Source: Acidobacteriota bacterium (GTDB taxonomy: Bacteria > Acidobacteriota > Blastocatellia > UBA7656). Taken from it: 64,000 bases of DNA. Under the pieces are notes generated by a model. That model did no database searches, was not told where the DNA came from, and was given only the letters and a program-made list of their open reading frames with translations. A program made the translations under genes and the position numbers. Where the stretch lies: NCBI GenBank assembly GCA_016201275.1, contig JACQDB010000019.1, positions 1 through 64,000 of the forward strand. Direction: 5' to 3'. Of this stretch, positions 62,643-64,000 are shown in pieces. Each line of letters begins with the position of its first letter. Position 1 is the first letter of the stretch.

Positions 62643-63824
62643 ATGGCAAGGCACAGAACGGGTTCGGCGGTAGCAAAGCAAGTTGAGCGTAGCGGCAAGG
62701 TAAGCACTATCTGGTATGCGCGCATCACCTGGATTGAAGGAAGCTCACGAAAGGAACGGCGCAGGAAACCGAAGCTCAACACGAAGACGGCGGCGAAGGA
62801 CTTAGCGAGAAGAATGCTTCAGGAGTTGGAACAGGAAGGCGAGCAAGCCCTTGAAGGCGCGACCATGACCTTTAATGACCTCGCCCGCTTCTTTGAAAAA
62901 CGCTACCTTGTAGAACCCGAATACGTGAATGGGCGCAAGGTGAAAGGCTATCGAAGCAAGTATGAAATAGAGTTGCGGCTTAACATCCTGAAAGAATACT
63001 TTGGAACCAAGAAACTGCGCTCTATCAAACACGCCGACGTTGATTATTTCAAATCCGTTCGCCTCAATACACCGGTGATCTTCGGTAAGAACACGCGCGG
63101 GACTGAGAAGAAAGGCAAGCCCATAGAGCGACAGCGCTCTATAGCAACCGTACATAAAGAATTGGGCTTGCTGCGGCGCGTCTTGAGTGTCGCCGTCTCG
63201 AATGGTTGGATATTAAAAAACCCCTTCTCTACCGGCACAGCGCTTATCAATCCAGGCGACGAACACCAGCGGGAGCGCATCCTGACCAAAGAGGAAGAAG
63301 AAAAGCTATTGTCAGCCTGTACGGGTTATTGGGCGCACCTCAAACCGATCATTATATGCGCGCTTGATACCGGAATGCGGCGCGGTGAAATCTTCAAACT
63401 AAAATTTTGCGACGTGGACTTTGAAAACGACATCATAAGTATTCGAGCGTTCAACACCAAGACGCTACGCGAACGACAGGTAGCCATTACTTCGCGGTTG
63501 AAAAAAGAGCTTGTAAGTTTGTTTGACAAGTCCGACAAAAACCCGGAGAGCCTTGTCTTCAATATCAGCGGCAGCACTAAGAAGGCGTTTGCAACTTTGC
63601 GGGCAAAGGTCGGGCTTTCTGACCTCCGTTTTCATGATCTCAGGCATACCAACGCCACGCGGTTAGTCTCAAAGCATTTGCCGCTGTCCGAAGTCGGGCG
63701 GATGCTGGGGCACACGCAACCGACAACAACATATCGTTATGTGAATGCGAACATTGAAACCGCAAAGCGCGCAGCAGCAATGCTTGATGAATTGAACGGT
63801 GAAGGGGAAAAGCGGAATGGATAA
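62643..63824 (+). CDS. tyrosine recombinase/integrase
   Basis: 393 residues of the phage-integrase family, probably driving insertion at the adjacent tRNA-Val site. A basic N-terminal arm-binding region (MARHRTGSAVAKQVERSGKV) precedes a core-binding SAM-like domain (~75-190, MTFNDLARFFEKRYLVEPEY). The catalytic domain shows Arg (CALDTGMRRGEIFKLKF), His-x-x-Arg (RFHDLRHTNATRLV) and His plus the nucleophile Tyr (LGHTQPTTTYRYV). The ATG at 62643 follows GGCAGGGGGA; the upstream extension is rejected. The next gene overlaps by 8 bp. Confidence 0.93.
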   Translation: MARHRTGSAVAKQVERSGKVSTIWYARITWIEGSSRKERRRKPKLNTKTAAKDLARRMLQELEQEGEQALEGATMTFNDLARFFEKRYLVEPEYVNGRKVKGYRSKYEIELRLNILKEYFGTKKLRSIKHADVDYFKSVRLNTPVIFGKNTRGTEKKGKPIERQRSIATVHKELGLLRRVLSVAVSNGWILKNPFSTGTALINPGDEHQRERILTKEEEEKLLSACTGYWAHLKPIIICALDTGMRRGEIFKLKFCDVDFENDIISIRAFNTKTLRERQVAITSRLKKELVSLFDKSDKNPESLVFNISGSTKKAFATLRAKVGLSDLRFHDLRHTNATRLVSKHLPLSEVGRMLGHTQPTTTYRYVNANIETAKRAAAMLDELNGEGEKRNG

Positions 63825-64000
63825 AGTCGGCTTGATGCACCAACTAATTCAAGAGCAGTTGACCCATGAGGAGCAGCAGGAGTTGGTAAAAAGGCTTGGG
63901 CTTGGGGATCAAGCCTTCGCGGATAAGATCATAATTCGGATACATGACACGGAAGGTGAATGTACCAAAAGCCCAAAGGCAGAGATAAGGTTGCCAGATG
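63817..64000 (+). CDS. partial gene of the integrated element, unknown function
   Basis: An open frame of 61 codons runs off the right edge. It starts with ATG at 63817 overlapping the integrase stop by 8 bp, preceded by GGTGAAGGGGAAAAGCGG. The visible part is helical and charged (LMHQLIQEQLTHEEQQELVK), then IIIRIHDTEG. Coupling to the integrase suggests an element-encoded accessory protein. Confidence 0.6.
   Translation, partial: MDKVGLMHQLIQEQLTHEEQQELVKRLGLGDQAFADKIIIRIHDTEGECTKSPKAEIRLPD

Overview
The window reads as a chromosomal segment of a Gram-negative, aerobic, Acidobacteriota-like bacterium, most likely near the Blastocatellia. This is an inference without database support. It rests on a 1154-residue Oar-like TonB-dependent receptor with an N-terminal carboxypeptidase-regulatory domain, an NF038122-like zinc metalloprotease, several sigma/anti-sigma pairs, DUF4097 and DmpA-type proteins, the non-mevalonate isoprenoid genes ispG and dxr, and moderate-to-high GC. 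Genes lie on both strands and are separated by many repeat-filled gaps.

Layout. 1-2.5 kb: a small Cys-rich secreted protein with a duplicated 5' end, then a FliA-like sigma factor overlapping its zinc anti-sigma partner. 2.5-9.5 kb: ispG, a PIG-L-like protein translationally coupled to a GT4-type glycosyltransferase, and two divergent paralogous phosphatases separated by a repeat-rich kilobase. 9.8-18 kb: dxr, an alpha/beta hydrolase, a BMP-family lipoprotein, a DmpA-type peptidase, a TPR protein and pckA. 19-27.6 kb: the TonB receptor, lon, nrdR and a YbhN-like membrane protein. 27.8-34.4 kb: an ECF sigma factor with a double-zinc-finger anti-sigma, followed by envelope genes (B-box membrane protein, DUF4097 protein, small membrane protein, M23 peptidase) and a zinc-ribbon protein. 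34.6-43.3 kb: a membrane-arm-only complex I operon, nuoA-H-J-K-L-M-N, with a PIN/RHH toxin-antitoxin pair (toxin frameshifted) between nuoL and nuoM. 44.3-51 kb: a minus-strand block of a clostripain-like C11 protease, a membrane-anchored TPR-CHAT protease, an ECF-type sigma factor and a one-TM anti-sigma-like protein. 51-62.3 kb: an endonuclease-type mutL with an expanded repetitive linker, a Dabb protein, a DUF4440-like protein, the metalloprotease, a methyltransferase, a GT2 glycosyltransferase, a K+ channel and a twin-PDZ protein. 62.4-64 kb: a tRNA-Val 3' fragment next to a tyrosine recombinase, the left end of an integrated element that leaves the window.

The best candidate for an undescribed system is the caspase-like block at 44.3-51 kb. 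It puts two clan-CD proteases beside a sigma factor and a membrane-spanning anti-sigma-like protein, suggesting proteolysis-controlled transcription. The second strong theme is repeats: a family of non-autonomous elements sharing terminal repeats TAACGACCCAGC, a three-copy ~100-bp MITE with TA ends, 7-bp tandem repeats at gene borders (one of which supplies the nuoK ribosome-binding site), and 15-bp and 24-bp minisatellites inside mutL.
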